A DNA stretch of 44,313 nt from Zetaproteobacteria bacterium CG1_02_55_237 (GTDB lineage Bacteria; Pseudomonadota; Zetaproteobacteria; Mariprofundales; Mariprofundaceae): assembly GCA_001871195.1 (NCBI GenBank), contig MNXA01000051.1, positions 1 through 44,313 of the forward strand. Reading direction: 5' to 3'. The position numbers and the translations under genes are program-made. Below the pieces are notes generated by a model. That model did no database searches, had not been told where the DNA came from, and worked only from the letters and a program-made list of their open reading frames with translations. This document shows, piece after piece, positions 7,302 to 15,631 of the stretch (within the stretch, counting starts at the first letter, position 1; the number at the start of each line of letters is the position of its first letter).

Positions 7302-9031
7302 CTGAAATCATAGTTGCCGAACCGGTTGCTGTTTTTACCGGGGTCGGCAAATCCTTTGTGGCGGGCAAGCGCCGTGTCGAAGCCTTGCGCGGGGTCAGCG
7401 CCCGGCTGCGTGCGGGTTGCGTGACCGGGCTGATTGGTCCGGACGGGGCTGGCAAAACCACCCTGATGCGCTTGCTGGCCGGACTGCTTAAACCTGATGC
7501 AGGCGAGATTCATGTGCTCGGGCAGGATGTGATTGGCGAGCCGTTGCGGGTGCAGCAGTCGCTTGGCTACATGCCGCAGCGTTTCGGTCTGTATGAGGAT
7601 CTGAGCGTGCAGGAAAATCTTGATTTGTATGCCGACCTGCAATGTGTTGCGCACGCCGCGCGACCTGAAAGATATGCAGAACTGATGCACATGACAGGAC
7701 TTGCTCCGTTCACCCATCGCCTTGCCGGCCAGCTCTCCGGCGGCATGAAACAGAAACTCGGGCTGGCATGTGCGCTGGTGCGTTCGCCCAAACTCCTGTT
7801 GCTTGATGAGCCGACCGCAGGTGTCGATCCGGTATCGCGCCGCGAGTTGTGGGAAATTGTCTATCGTCAGGTCGAACAGGCGGGGATGAGTGTGCTGTTC
7901 AGCACGGCCTACCTCGATGAGGCGGAACGCTGCGACGATCTTTTGCTGCTGCATCAGGGGCAACTGCTGGGGCAGGGAAAGCCTGCTGAATTCAGCAGCC
8001 GGATGCAGGGGCGAATATTCAATGTCAGCAATGGATCAGAATCCCGGCGCAGGCTGCAACAGCAATTGGTACAACAGGAATCGGTGCTGGATGCGCTGAT
8101 TCAGGGCGAGGCGGTGCGACTGGTGATGCACGAGGGCCGCAGTCCGCAAGGTGAGGTATGGGCGAAGGGCCTGAAAATTGAGCAGGCCGCGCCGCGCTTT
8201 GAGGATGCCTTTGTTGCCATGCTGGGCGGCGTTGGAGCGATAGCCCCGGAGGCGGTGCATGCAGCGGCCACTGTAACTGCGAAGAACGGGCCGGTGATCG
8301 AGGTGGCAGATTTATCGCGTAATTTCGGTGAATTCCAGGCCGTGAAGAGCATCGGTTTTCATGTTGAGCGCGGCGAGGTGTTCGGTCTGCTGGGTGCCAA
8401 CGGTGCGGGTAAATCAACCACCTTCCGCATGCTCTGCGGGCTGCTGCCGGCAAGCAGCGGCAGTCTCACCGTTGCAGGGATGAATCTGCGTGATGCTCCG
8501 GCCAGTGCGCGTAGCCGCATTGGCTATATGTCGCAGCGCTTTTCGCTGTATGGCACGCTCAGCGTGCTGGAAAACCTGCGCTTCTTCAGCAGCGTCTACG
8601 GCCTGTCGGGCAAGGGGCGGCGTGCACGCATCGACTGGGCTTTTGAGCGTTTCGACCTGCACGATATTGCCGACACGGCGAGCGATGATTTATCACTTGG
8701 CTACAAACAACGGCTGGCCATGGCCGCGGCACTGCTGCACGAGCCGGATATCCTGTTTCTCGACGAGCCGACCTCGGGTGTCGATCCGTTGGCCCGGCGC
8801 GAGTTCTGGCAGCGCATCAATCTGCTGGCCGAACAGGGGGTGACCGTGCTGGTCACCACGCATTTCATGGAAGAAGCGGAATACTGTGACCGCCTGGTGA
8901 TTATGGCCGAGGGAAGCATTCTGGCTTCTGGCACTCCTCAGGCCATCAAGCAGACGGCGGCGGCCACGGGTGAAAAGGTGGCGACAATGGAGGATGCCTT
9001 TATCGCGCTCATCCAGCGGGAGGCTGCGTGA
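7298..9031 (+). CDS. ABC transporter, tandem ATP-binding protein (YbhF-like)
   Basis: Cytoplasmic ATPase of the exporter with two nucleotide-binding domains in one chain. Domain 1 (about 10-235) has Walker A GPDGAGKT at 47-54, signature LSGGMKQ and Walker B LLLLDEPTAGVD. Domain 2 (about 335-560) has Walker A GANGAGKS at 366-373, a divergent signature LSLGYKQ and Walker B ILFLDEPTSGVD. Both sites keep their catalytic Glu, and both have the His-switch region (domain 2 reads VTTHFMEEAE, domain 1 FSTAYLDEAE, where Tyr stands for the usual His). So site 1 has a good signature but an altered H-loop, site 2 the reverse. ATGA overlap with the adaptor gene; the stop overlaps the next start. Confidence 0.93.
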   Translation: MTEIIVAEPVAVFTGVGKSFVAGKRRVEALRGVSARLRAGCVTGLIGPDGAGKTTLMRLLAGLLKPDAGEIHVLGQDVIGEPLRVQQSLGYMPQRFGLYEDLSVQENLDLYADLQCVAHAARPERYAELMHMTGLAPFTHRLAGQLSGGMKQKLGLACALVRSPKLLLLDEPTAGVDPVSRRELWEIVYRQVEQAGMSVLFSTAYLDEAERCDDLLLLHQGQLLGQGKPAEFSSRMQGRIFNVSNGSESRRRLQQQLVQQESVLDALIQGEAVRLVMHEGRSPQGEVWAKGLKIEQAAPRFEDAFVAMLGGVGAIAPEAVHAAATVTAKNGPVIEVADLSRNFGEFQAVKSIGFHVERGEVFGLLGANGAGKSTTFRMLCGLLPASSGSLTVAGMNLRDAPASARSRIGYMSQRFSLYGTLSVLENLRFFSSVYGLSGKGRRARIDWAFERFDLHDIADTASDDLSLGYKQRLAMAAALLHEPDILFLDEPTSGVDPLARREFWQRINLLAEQGVTVLVTTHFMEEAEYCDRLVIMAEGSILASGTPQAIKQTAAATGEKVATMEDAFIALIQREAA

Positions 9032-10149
9032 TGATCAGCGGCATGCGAATGCGCGGTCTGATGCGCAAGGAATTCCTGCAGATATGGCGTGATCCGAGCA
9101 GCATTGCGATTGCCTTTGTGCTGCCGGTGTTGTTGTTGTTTATTTTCGGCTACGGCGTGTCGCTCGATGCCAAGCATGTACCGATTGCGCTGGTCGTGGA
9201 GCAGCAGGATGCGGCGACGGCCTCGTTCACCGGCGCCTTTCGTAAGCTGGATTATTTCGCGCCGCTTCCATTTGCCAATATGCGGGATGCGGAAGAGGCC
9301 ATGCGGGAAGGCGAGGTGGAGGCGATTTTGCATCTGAAGAGCGATTTCGGTCGCACGATTTTTCAGCCGGGTGGCGCGCCAGCGCAGCTCATCGTTAATG
9401 GCGTGAACGCCAACACGGCAAGGCTGATCAGTGGTTATGCGACGGGTGTTTGGGCCACGTGGCTGCAACAGTATGCAGCGCTCAATGCGCGGTCGTTTAA
9501 CGTCCCGGTCATGGTGCAAAGTCGGGTGTGGTTCAACAGTGAGTTGAAGAGCCGCAACTATCTGGTCCCTGGCCTGATTGCTGTGATTATGACGTTGATC
9601 GGGGCACTGCTCACTGCGCTTGTGGTATCGCGTGAATGGGAACGGGGCACGATGGAGTCGTTGATGGCCACACCGGTCTCAATGAGCGAAATCCTGCTCG
9701 GCAAGATCATTCCCTATTTCCTGCTTGGTACCGGTGGCATGCTGCTTTCTGTGGCCATGGCTGTGTGGCTGTTCGGCGTGCCGCTGCACGGGTCTTTCTT
9801 CCTGCTCTTCGGGGTTGCCTCGCTGTTTCTGCTGGTGGCGCTCGGTATGGGCCTGCTGATTTCCACGGTAGCCAAAAATCAGTTTGTTGCCTCGCAGATC
9901 GCGCTGGTCGTTACCTTCCTGCCGGCCTTCCTGCTTTCCGGTTTCATCTTCGAAATTGCCAGTATGCCGCAGGTTGTGCAGTTCATTACGCATATCATCC
10001 CGGCGCGCTATTTTGTTGCCCTGCTGCACACCCTGTTCATGGCTGGAAATATCTGGTCCGTGATTGTTCCCAATACGCTGGCCCTGGCCATCATGGCACT
10101 GTTTTTCATGGGGCTGGTGTGGCGGATTTCCCGCAAGAGGCTTGATTGA
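9031..10149 (+). CDS. ABC-2 type permease (YbhS-like)
   Basis: Inner-membrane subunit of the exporter, 372 residues. One membrane helix near the N-terminus (FVLPVLLLFIFGYGVSL), a large periplasmic domain (about 45-170, with VWFNSELKSRNYLVPG at its end), then five more helices, as in ABC2_membrane_3 proteins. The segment SREWERGTMESLMATPVS is the conserved cytoplasmic loop of the family. GGGAGG at 9018-9023 is best spaced for the ATG at 9031; a GTG at 9028 in the same frame would add one residue. Pairs with the next permease to form the heterodimeric channel served by the tandem ATPase. Confidence 0.9.
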   Translation: MISGMRMRGLMRKEFLQIWRDPSSIAIAFVLPVLLLFIFGYGVSLDAKHVPIALVVEQQDAATASFTGAFRKLDYFAPLPFANMRDAEEAMREGEVEAILHLKSDFGRTIFQPGGAPAQLIVNGVNANTARLISGYATGVWATWLQQYAALNARSFNVPVMVQSRVWFNSELKSRNYLVPGLIAVIMTLIGALLTALVVSREWERGTMESLMATPVSMSEILLGKIIPYFLLGTGGMLLSVAMAVWLFGVPLHGSFFLLFGVASLFLLVALGMGLLISTVAKNQFVASQIALVVTFLPAFLLSGFIFEIASMPQVVQFITHIIPARYFVALLHTLFMAGNIWSVIVPNTLALAIMALFFMGLVWRISRKRLD

Positions 10150-11264
10150 TGGGTTCCCTGCGACGCATTTTAGCCCTGATGGGCAAAGAGTTTCTTGCCC
10201 TGTTAAAGGACAATAAGGGACGCTTTGTGCTCATCGGCCCGCCCATCATCCAGTTGATGGTGTTCGGGTATGCCGCGAGCTTCGACCTTAATCATGTGCC
10301 GTACGCCATCTACAACGAAGACGGTGGAGCCGCCTCGCGCGCACTGGTGGCTCGTTTCGAGGGCGCACCGGCCTTCGATGTTGCGACCATCCTCCACCAC
10401 GACAGTGAGATTAAATCGCTGATCGATGACAAGCAGGTGCTGCTGGTGGTGCATATCGGACAACAGTTCAGTCGTGATCTGGCACTTGGCCAGTCTGCGC
10501 AGCTGCAGTTGATTGTTGACGGGCGAAATTCCAACACGGCGCTGATTATCCTGGGTTATGCCCGTAGCATTGTGCTGGGATTCAATGAGTCACAACTGCT
10601 TGCGGCGGGAGCTACCGGTCTGCCGGTGCATATCCAGACGCGAGCCTGGTTCAATCCCAATCTGCAAAGCCGCTGGTTCCTGATTCCGGGGATTGCCGGG
10701 CTGATTACGCTGGTGGTTACCATGATGGTCATTTCCCTTTCCGTGGCGCGTGAACGTGAGCAGGGCACCTTCGATCAGTTAATGGTTACCCCGCTACGCC
10801 CCTTCGAAATCCTGCTCGGCAAGGCCCTTCCCGGCTTTATTATCGGTGGCCTTGAGGGGACGCTGGTGATTCTGGTGGCGGTATTCTGGTTCGAGATTCC
10901 GCTGCTTGGCTCGCTTGTGACGCTGTACACCGGTCTGGCGCTGTTCCTGCTGTCGGCTATCGGTATCGGACTGATGATTTCATCCATGGCCGTTACCCAG
11001 CAGCAGGGATTTCTGGGTGCCTTCCTGTTCATTGTTCCTGCCATTCTGCTCTCCGGCTTTGCCACGCCGATTGAGAACATGCCCGAGGTGCTGCAATACA
11101 TCACGCTGGTCGATCCGATGCGCTATCTGATGGTGATTCTGCGTGGCGTATTTCTGGAGGGAACAAGCTTTACCATGCTGATTCCGCAGTTCTGGCCGCT
11201 GGCGATCATTGGCGTGGTTACGCTGAGCTTTGCTGCGTGGCTGTTTCGCCACAGGATGTACTAG
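10149..11264 (+). CDS. ABC-2 type permease (YbhR-like)
   Basis: Second inner-membrane permease, 371 residues, paralogous to its neighbour: N-terminal helix, periplasmic domain closing with RAWFNPNLQSRWFLIPG, the cytoplasmic loop AREREQGTFDQLMVTPL, and a C-terminal set of five helices including FLFIVPAILLSGFATPIENM. The ATG overlaps the upstream TGA by one base (TGATG), so the two permeases are translationally coupled. It is the last gene of the five-gene export operon and ends 57 bases from the convergent uvrC. I see no convincing terminator between them. Confidence 0.9.
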   Translation: MGSLRRILALMGKEFLALLKDNKGRFVLIGPPIIQLMVFGYAASFDLNHVPYAIYNEDGGAASRALVARFEGAPAFDVATILHHDSEIKSLIDDKQVLLVVHIGQQFSRDLALGQSAQLQLIVDGRNSNTALIILGYARSIVLGFNESQLLAAGATGLPVHIQTRAWFNPNLQSRWFLIPGIAGLITLVVTMMVISLSVAREREQGTFDQLMVTPLRPFEILLGKALPGFIIGGLEGTLVILVAVFWFEIPLLGSLVTLYTGLALFLLSAIGIGLMISSMAVTQQQGFLGAFLFIVPAILLSGFATPIENMPEVLQYITLVDPMRYLMVILRGVFLEGTSFTMLIPQFWPLAIIGVVTLSFAAWLFRHRMY

Positions 11265-11321
11265 GCGTCGCGCCTTGGCTGGCTGCATTGCAGACAGCAG
11301 CGCTTTGTAACAGCTTCCAGC

Positions 11322-13145
11322 TTACTTGTGCAGAGCGGTGAAAATCAATTCCGCCAGTTTTTCCGAGATGCCGGGGGCGGCGGCGAGCTGATCACGCCCG
11401 GCTTTTTTGACGCCATCAATTCCGCCGAAATGTTTCAGCAGGGCCAATCGTCGGGCCGGTCCTATGCCGGAAATGGTATCCAGCGCTGAGGCAAACATAT
11501 TGGCCTGCTTGCGTTTGCGCATATACGAGCCTGCGAAGCGGTGCGCCTCGTCGCGCACCCGGGCGATAAGCAGCATGGCCGGTGAGTGTTTGCCCGGTTT
11601 GAGCGGTTTACCGATGTCGCTTTCGCCATTGCCGCCCCATGAAGGCCACAGGGTTTCCTCTCCCACCTTGCGGCTTACGCCCTTGGCTACGCCCAGCAGC
11701 CTCATTGTCGAGAAGCCGGCATCGGCTGCCGCCTGCATGGCGATGGCCAGTTGTCCCTTGCCGCCGTCGATCAGCATGAGATCGGGCTCGGGCAGAGCCT
11801 CCTCGCGGATGGCGCGGAAGAAACGGGTCAGTACGGCCTGCATGGCGGCGTAGTCGTCACCGGGGTTCACATCGTCGAGCTTGTAGCGGCGGTAGTGATC
11901 CTTGTCCGGTCCGTTCCAGCCGGCATAAACAATGGCGGCGACCATCTGCTTGCCACCCAGGTGCGCGTTGTCCACGGCGGCAAGGGTTTGCGGTATCGAA
12001 TCAAGTGAGAGCAGGCCTGCCAGTGCCTCGAAAACAGGTTCCTGACTGCTGGCCGCACGGCTGGCCAGCGACTGTTTCCCTGCGTGTGCCACCCGCTTGA
12101 GCCAGTCGTGGCGCGAGCCGCGTTGCGGTGCCCGCACCTCACATTTTCCTGCCGGGTGCAGCAGCTTGAGCAGGCGCTGCAATTCGGCGGTGTCAGTCGA
12201 CTTTGCCTCTACCAGCAATTCGGAAGGCGGCGCATCACTGCGGTAGCGTTCGATACACAGCGACTGCAATATTTCCAGCGCATCGGCATCAGAGGCCTGA
12301 TCCACGCGCAGGGTATGGGTGCCGAGATCGCGCCCGGCGCGGCGCACACCGATGCTCACGGCCACGCCGCCCGGATGGCGCGCTATGGCCAGCGCATCGG
12401 CATTGCCCGGTAAATCTCCTGATTCGCTGCCGGCCAGGATACTGCGCAGCGCGCGGATTTTATCCCGCAAATCCGCAGCAAGTTCGAAATCCAGAGCTTC
12501 CGATGCCTCTTGCATCTCCGCCTGCCAGTTTTTCAGCAGGCTGTCGTCGCTGCCCTTGAGGAAGCCGCGTGCCTCGTCCACCTGTTGACGGTAGGTATTC
12601 TCCGACACCACATCGCAGCAGGGTGCGGAACAGCGGCCGATCTGGTACTGCATGCAGGGCCGTGAGCGGTTGTTGAACACCGAGTCCTCGCAGTCCCGGA
12701 TGCGGAACAGGGTCTGCATCTGGTGCAGGCTGACATGCACGGCACCTGCATCGGGGAAGGGGCCGAAGTATTCGCCCATTTTTTTGCGGCTGCCGCGATG
12801 CAGCATCAGGCGCGGAAAGGCTTCATCGGTGAGCAGGATGTAGGGGTAGGTTTTGGAATCCTTGAGCAGCACGTTGTAGCGCGGCTTGAGCTGCTTGATG
12901 AGGTTGTGCTCCAGTACCAGCGCATCGGCCTCGCTTGGCGTAACCGTGAAATTGAGGTCGCGAATCTGCCTGACCATGGCCTGGGTTCGAGGGGACTCAG
13001 GCAGGCGCTGAAAGTAGCTGGATACCCGTTTCCTCAGATTGCGTGCCTTGCCGACATACAACACCTTGCGTCCGGCATCGAGCATGCGATACACCCCCGG
13101 CTCGCGCGGCAGGGTGGAGAGATCAATCGGTGCTTCCATCCACAT
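11322..13145 (-). CDS. uvrC: Excinuclease ABC subunit C
   Basis: Dual-incision nuclease of nucleotide excision repair, acting with UvrA and UvrB. 607 residues, normal for UvrC. GIY-YIG domain at the N-terminus (GVYRML at 17-22, YVGKARNLRKRV at 30-41) for the 3' cut; Cys-rich segment CMQYQIGRCSAPCCD near 165-180; UvrB-interacting UVR motif around 205-240; RNase H-like endonuclease core with VDNAHLGGK and LMLIDGGKGQL for the 5' cut; C-terminal double helix-hairpin-helix (ISGIGPARRLALLKHFGG). The family usually has FDISH where this protein reads VDNAH, still keeping the Asp. Start at 13145 or at the ATG six bases on; neither has a clear ribosome site. Followed on the same strand by nothing until the convergent exporter operon. 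Confidence 0.96.
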   Translation of the reverse strand: MWMEAPIDLSTLPREPGVYRMLDAGRKVLYVGKARNLRKRVSSYFQRLPESPRTQAMVRQIRDLNFTVTPSEADALVLEHNLIKQLKPRYNVLLKDSKTYPYILLTDEAFPRLMLHRGSRKKMGEYFGPFPDAGAVHVSLHQMQTLFRIRDCEDSVFNNRSRPCMQYQIGRCSAPCCDVVSENTYRQQVDEARGFLKGSDDSLLKNWQAEMQEASEALDFELAADLRDKIRALRSILAGSESGDLPGNADALAIARHPGGVAVSIGVRRAGRDLGTHTLRVDQASDADALEILQSLCIERYRSDAPPSELLVEAKSTDTAELQRLLKLLHPAGKCEVRAPQRGSRHDWLKRVAHAGKQSLASRAASSQEPVFEALAGLLSLDSIPQTLAAVDNAHLGGKQMVAAIVYAGWNGPDKDHYRRYKLDDVNPGDDYAAMQAVLTRFFRAIREEALPEPDLMLIDGGKGQLAIAMQAAADAGFSTMRLLGVAKGVSRKVGEETLWPSWGGNGESDIGKPLKPGKHSPAMLLIARVRDEAHRFAGSYMRKRKQANMFASALDTISGIGPARRLALLKHFGGIDGVKKAGRDQLAAAPGISEKLAELIFTALHK

Positions 13146-13223
13146 GGGGGCGATATTACCTGTATTACCTGTTCTTTATACCCTGTGGCACTGCATGTGC
13201 AGATGAATACAGGGGGCTAGAAG

Positions 13224-13823
13224 TCAGGCGATGGGCTTTTTCCATGTGCCGGCGAAGAAACAGGAGCCTATCGGTTGGCGTTTGCGTTCGGCGAGTTCAA
13301 TGCTCTGGAAGCCTTCGTCGAGCTTGGCGGCGGCGGCCTGATAGCCGAGGGCGATGACGGCCATCGGGGTGGCATCGTTGGGTATGGCGAATGTCTTGCG
13401 CGCGGCATCGCTATCGAAGCCGCCCATCTGGTGACTGGCCAGGCCGAGGGCCTCGGCTTGCAGGCAGAAGGAAATCGCCGCCTGACCGCTGTCGTATTCA
13501 CCCCAGCGATTGGGCTTGCCGCTGCGAAACTGGGTAGAGGCGCAGACCAGCAGCAGGACCGGGGTATTTTTGGCCCATTCCTGATTCTTCGGAGCAAGGA
13601 TAGCCAGCAGCTTTTCCCAGCTGGCTGCATCGCTTGCTTTGTCGCAGACGATGAAGCGCCACGGCTCATCGCCGAAACAGGACGGCGCCCAGCGCGCCGC
13701 TTCCATGCAGGCCAGCAGTGTTTCGCGGCCCACAGGTTTGTCGGCTGCAAAGGCGCGCGGACTCCAGCGGTTGGCCAGGATGGGGTGAATTTCTGCTTCG
13801 GAATTGCTGCGTATCTGGCTCAT
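13224..13823 (-). CDS. Nitroreductase-family flavoprotein
   Basis: Predicted FMN-dependent, NAD(P)H-using reductase of nitro or quinone-like compounds, cytoplasmic, 199 residues. Visible family features: NRWSPRAFAADKPV near the start (phosphate-binding Arg), ARWAPSCFGDEPWRFIV, a central AISFCLQAEALGLASHQMGGFD and the C-terminal IALGYQ. The start is taken at 13823, where GGAGGG lies seven bases before the ATG; an earlier in-frame ATG at 13871 would add 16 poorly conserved residues. It sits head to head with a lipoprotein gene, with a perfect 8-bp inverted repeat in the shared upstream region. The substrate cannot be told from sequence. Confidence 0.88.
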   Translation of the reverse strand: MSQIRSNSEAEIHPILANRWSPRAFAADKPVGRETLLACMEAARWAPSCFGDEPWRFIVCDKASDAASWEKLLAILAPKNQEWAKNTPVLLLVCASTQFRSGKPNRWGEYDSGQAAISFCLQAEALGLASHQMGGFDSDAARKTFAIPNDATPMAVIALGYQAAAAKLDEGFQSIELAERKRQPIGSCFFAGTWKKPIA

Positions 13824-13869
13824 GTGAGATCCCTCCATGCTCAGCTCAGGAACAAGCTTTCTTGGCAGC

Positions 13870-13897
13870 ACAGACTAGGCAATAAATGTTAGTCTGT
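13870..13897. promoter_or_regulatory. Operator-like palindrome between divergent genes
   Basis: ACAGACTA at 13870-13877 and TAGTCTGT at 13890-13897 are perfect inverted copies separated by 12 bases, so the half-sites are 20 bases, about two helix turns, apart. It lies 47-74 bases upstream of the nitroreductase start and 56-83 upstream of the lipoprotein start, where promoters are expected. It fits a dimeric repressor or activator site; no adjacent regulator gene exists. Confidence 0.5.
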
Positions 13898-13952
13898 CCT
13901 CCGTTGAACATATTCATGGCAAGGGAGAATGATTTTGGCAGAGGCAGGAAAA

Positions 13953-14411
13953 ATGAATGCGTATTCACGCCCAAACGTAAAGTACAGCGGGCTTCTTCTC
14001 ATGCTTGCCATGCTGCTGGTGTTCGCTGGCTGTAGCTCGAATGAAAAAACGGATGTGATGTTTGAATGCGCATCGCCTTCAGGCGCGAAGGTGGCGACGT
14101 TCTATCGTGTCTCTACAGGCAGCGGTCCGGGCGATCAGGAAATGAAGCTCAATATCCGCCCGGCAGACAAGTCCTTCGATGCCGGCATGCAGAGTTTTTC
14201 ATTCCGTCACGGCTACGATGCCATCATTCACTGGCAATCGGAAAGCGCCATGCGCGTTGAATACCCGCAGGGTTCGGAAGTAACGAACCAGGAGAATGCC
14301 ATCTTCGGCACCAGCCAGACTTTCAGCTCAACCGACACTATCCAGATCACCTATTCGGAGCTTCCCTCCACTCATGGCTACTTCATGGTGGAGCAGCGCT
14401 GTTTTAAATAG
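13953..14411 (+). CDS. Small predicted lipoprotein, function unknown
   Basis: 152 residues from the ATG at 13953 (preceded by AGGA; an upstream ATG at 13929 has its purine-rich site too close). The N-terminus is a lipoprotein signal: basic start, hydrophobic GLLLMLAMLLVFAGC with lipobox VFAGC, then CSSNEKT, with Asn at +4 and no Asp at +2, so outer-membrane sorting is likely. The mature part of about 125 residues is predicted to be beta-rich (for example SFSFRHGYDAIIHWQ) and has two Cys, one at the very C-terminus (QRCFK). I do not recognise the family. Divergent from the nitroreductase, convergent with the GST-like gene. Confidence 0.75.
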   Translation: MNAYSRPNVKYSGLLLMLAMLLVFAGCSSNEKTDVMFECASPSGAKVATFYRVSTGSGPGDQEMKLNIRPADKSFDAGMQSFSFRHGYDAIIHWQSESAMRVEYPQGSEVTNQENAIFGTSQTFSSTDTIQITYSELPSTHGYFMVEQRCFK

Positions 14412-14458
14412 CCAGCTTAAATTCGTTCGGTCGTGACATAGTAAACGCGATTTAGGTG

Positions 14459-15118
14459 TCAGCCGGGCAGCAGGAAGGCTGGAGGATTGTCGGGTTGCCA
14501 GATGGGATAACGGTGCATGGCGTCTGAGAACAAGTCGCTTTCAGTCCAGCCGGTGAGCCAGGCTTGCAGGCGGGGGTGTTCGAGGTGGGCGAACCAGTCG
14601 GGATCGGTAGCGGCAAACTGGCGGACGAAGGGAAAGATGGCGATGTCGGCCAGCGAGGCATGTGGACCGAACAGGAAATCGTTGTCATTCAGCAGGGTCT
14701 CAAGCTTACATAGGAAGGCGCATGCTTCAGTGCGATGGTATAGCGGGTCGGCTTTTTCAGTCGCGTAGCGATCCGGGTATTTATAGCGATCCAGATGCTG
14801 TTTGAATTCGCTATCGTTTTGTTCGATCAGATCCAGCATGTCGTCCAGGTGAGCGTCCACAGGTTTCAGCCATGCAGTCACATCGGACTGACTCAACGCC
14901 CACAGCATGATGTCGAGGCTTTCCTCCAGTACCGAGCCATCGGCAAAAAGAAGCACCGGCACAGTGCCCTTGGGGGATACTTCGAGCATCTGTGCAGGCT
15001 TGTCGCCTAAATCAACCTCGCGCAGTTCGCACTGCACTTCGCCGATGATGAGCGCCATGCGGGCGCGCATGGCGTAGGGGCAGCGCCGGAAGGAAAATAA
15101 AATCGGCAGGGCGGACAT
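14459..15118 (-). CDS. Glutathione S-transferase-like protein
   Basis: 219 residues. The N-terminal thioredoxin-fold domain (1-80) has SFRRCPYAMRARMAL with a single Cys-Pro-Tyr where glutaredoxin-like GSTs have their active site, then cis-Pro segment KGTVPVLLFADGS and the glutathione-contacting EES (LEESLDIM). The C-terminal helical domain includes SLADIAIFPFVRQFA. The pattern suggests a Cys-type (omega/beta-like) GST acting in thiol reduction more than in classic conjugation; substrate unknown. It starts two bases after the apaG stop on the same strand, so the two are probably cotranscribed. Confidence 0.88.
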   Translation of the reverse strand: MSALPILFSFRRCPYAMRARMALIIGEVQCELREVDLGDKPAQMLEVSPKGTVPVLLFADGSVLEESLDIMLWALSQSDVTAWLKPVDAHLDDMLDLIEQNDSEFKQHLDRYKYPDRYATEKADPLYHRTEACAFLCKLETLLNDNDFLFGPHASLADIAIFPFVRQFAATDPDWFAHLEHPRLQAWLTGWTESDLFSDAMHRYPIWQPDNPPAFLLPG

Positions 15119-15120
15119 GA

Positions 15121-15501
15121 TTAATTGAGGCTGCCCGGTACGGCCAGCGTGAAAGGGGCAATCTGTGTTTCGAATTCGGTGCCGTCGGCTGCGCGCATCT
15201 GATAGCTGCCCTGCATGCAGCCGATGGGCGTATCCAGTATGCAGAAGCTTTGATAGCTGTGTTCATCGCCTGGCTGGATATCGGGTTGTTCGCCGATCAC
15301 CCCCTCGCCCTCGACCTCCTGCACCCGGCCATCGGCATCAGTGATGACCCAGTGGCGGCGCAGCAGTTGCGCAGCAATGTTCCCCTCGTTATGGATGGTG
15401 ACATGGTAGATGAACACGAAGCGGCCCTCATCCGCATCGGAGTGTTCCTCAGCGAATTCCGGGCGTACCCGCACGTTGATCTGGTAAGTAGTTTGATTCA
15501 T
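15121..15501 (-). CDS. apaG: ApaG protein
   Basis: 126 residues, the normal size for ApaG (DUF525), a single fibronectin-III-like beta domain. Recognisable segments: HVTIHNEGNIAAQLLRRHWV, VEGEGVIGEQPDIQPG, and SYQSFCILDTPIGCMQGSYQM. Bacterial ApaG has been linked to pyrophosphate-containing compounds and to cobalt/magnesium tolerance; the exact biochemical role is not settled. No strong Shine-Dalgarno precedes the ATG. It is followed after two bases by the GST-like gene. Confidence 0.93.
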   Translation of the reverse strand: MNQTTYQINVRVRPEFAEEHSDADEGRFVFIYHVTIHNEGNIAAQLLRRHWVITDADGRVQEVEGEGVIGEQPDIQPGDEHSYQSFCILDTPIGCMQGSYQMRAADGTEFETQIAPFTLAVPGSLN

Positions 15502-15531
15502 GAGTCAAAGGGTAGCAGGTGAAGCGATAGA

Positions 15532-15559
15532 AAAAAGACTATAAGAAGGAGGTCTTTTT
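15532..15559 (-). terminator. A/T-rich hairpin terminator, possibly bidirectional
   Basis: AAAAAGAC (15532-15539) pairs with GTCTTTTT (15552-15559) over a 12-base loop; reading either strand the second arm ends in a T-run. It lies between the helicase gene and apaG, both on the minus strand, and would end the helicase transcript. The stem is short in G-C pairs, so strength is uncertain. Confidence 0.4.
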
Positions 15560-15563
15560 CTAA

Positions 15564-15593
15564 CCATCATGCCCGCGTAGGCGGGCATGATGG
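15564..15593. repeat. REP-like perfect palindrome
   Basis: CCATCATGCCCGC and GCGGGCATGATGG form a perfect 13-bp stem with loop GTAG. The core resembles the widely scattered proteobacterial palindrome with CCCGCGTAGGCGGG. A second smaller hairpin, TCAGGC/GCCTGA at 15609-15628, sits between it and the helicase stop codon. Likely roles are transcript-end stabilisation or a remnant of a small mobile palindrome. Confidence 0.6.
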
Positions 15594-15631
15594 GAATGCT
15601 GCTGGGATTCAGGCGAGCTGTTGCCTGATTT

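Noticed and set aside
11265-11321. Terminator between the convergent export operon and uvrC
   Set aside because: Only weak short pairings and no T-run on either strand.
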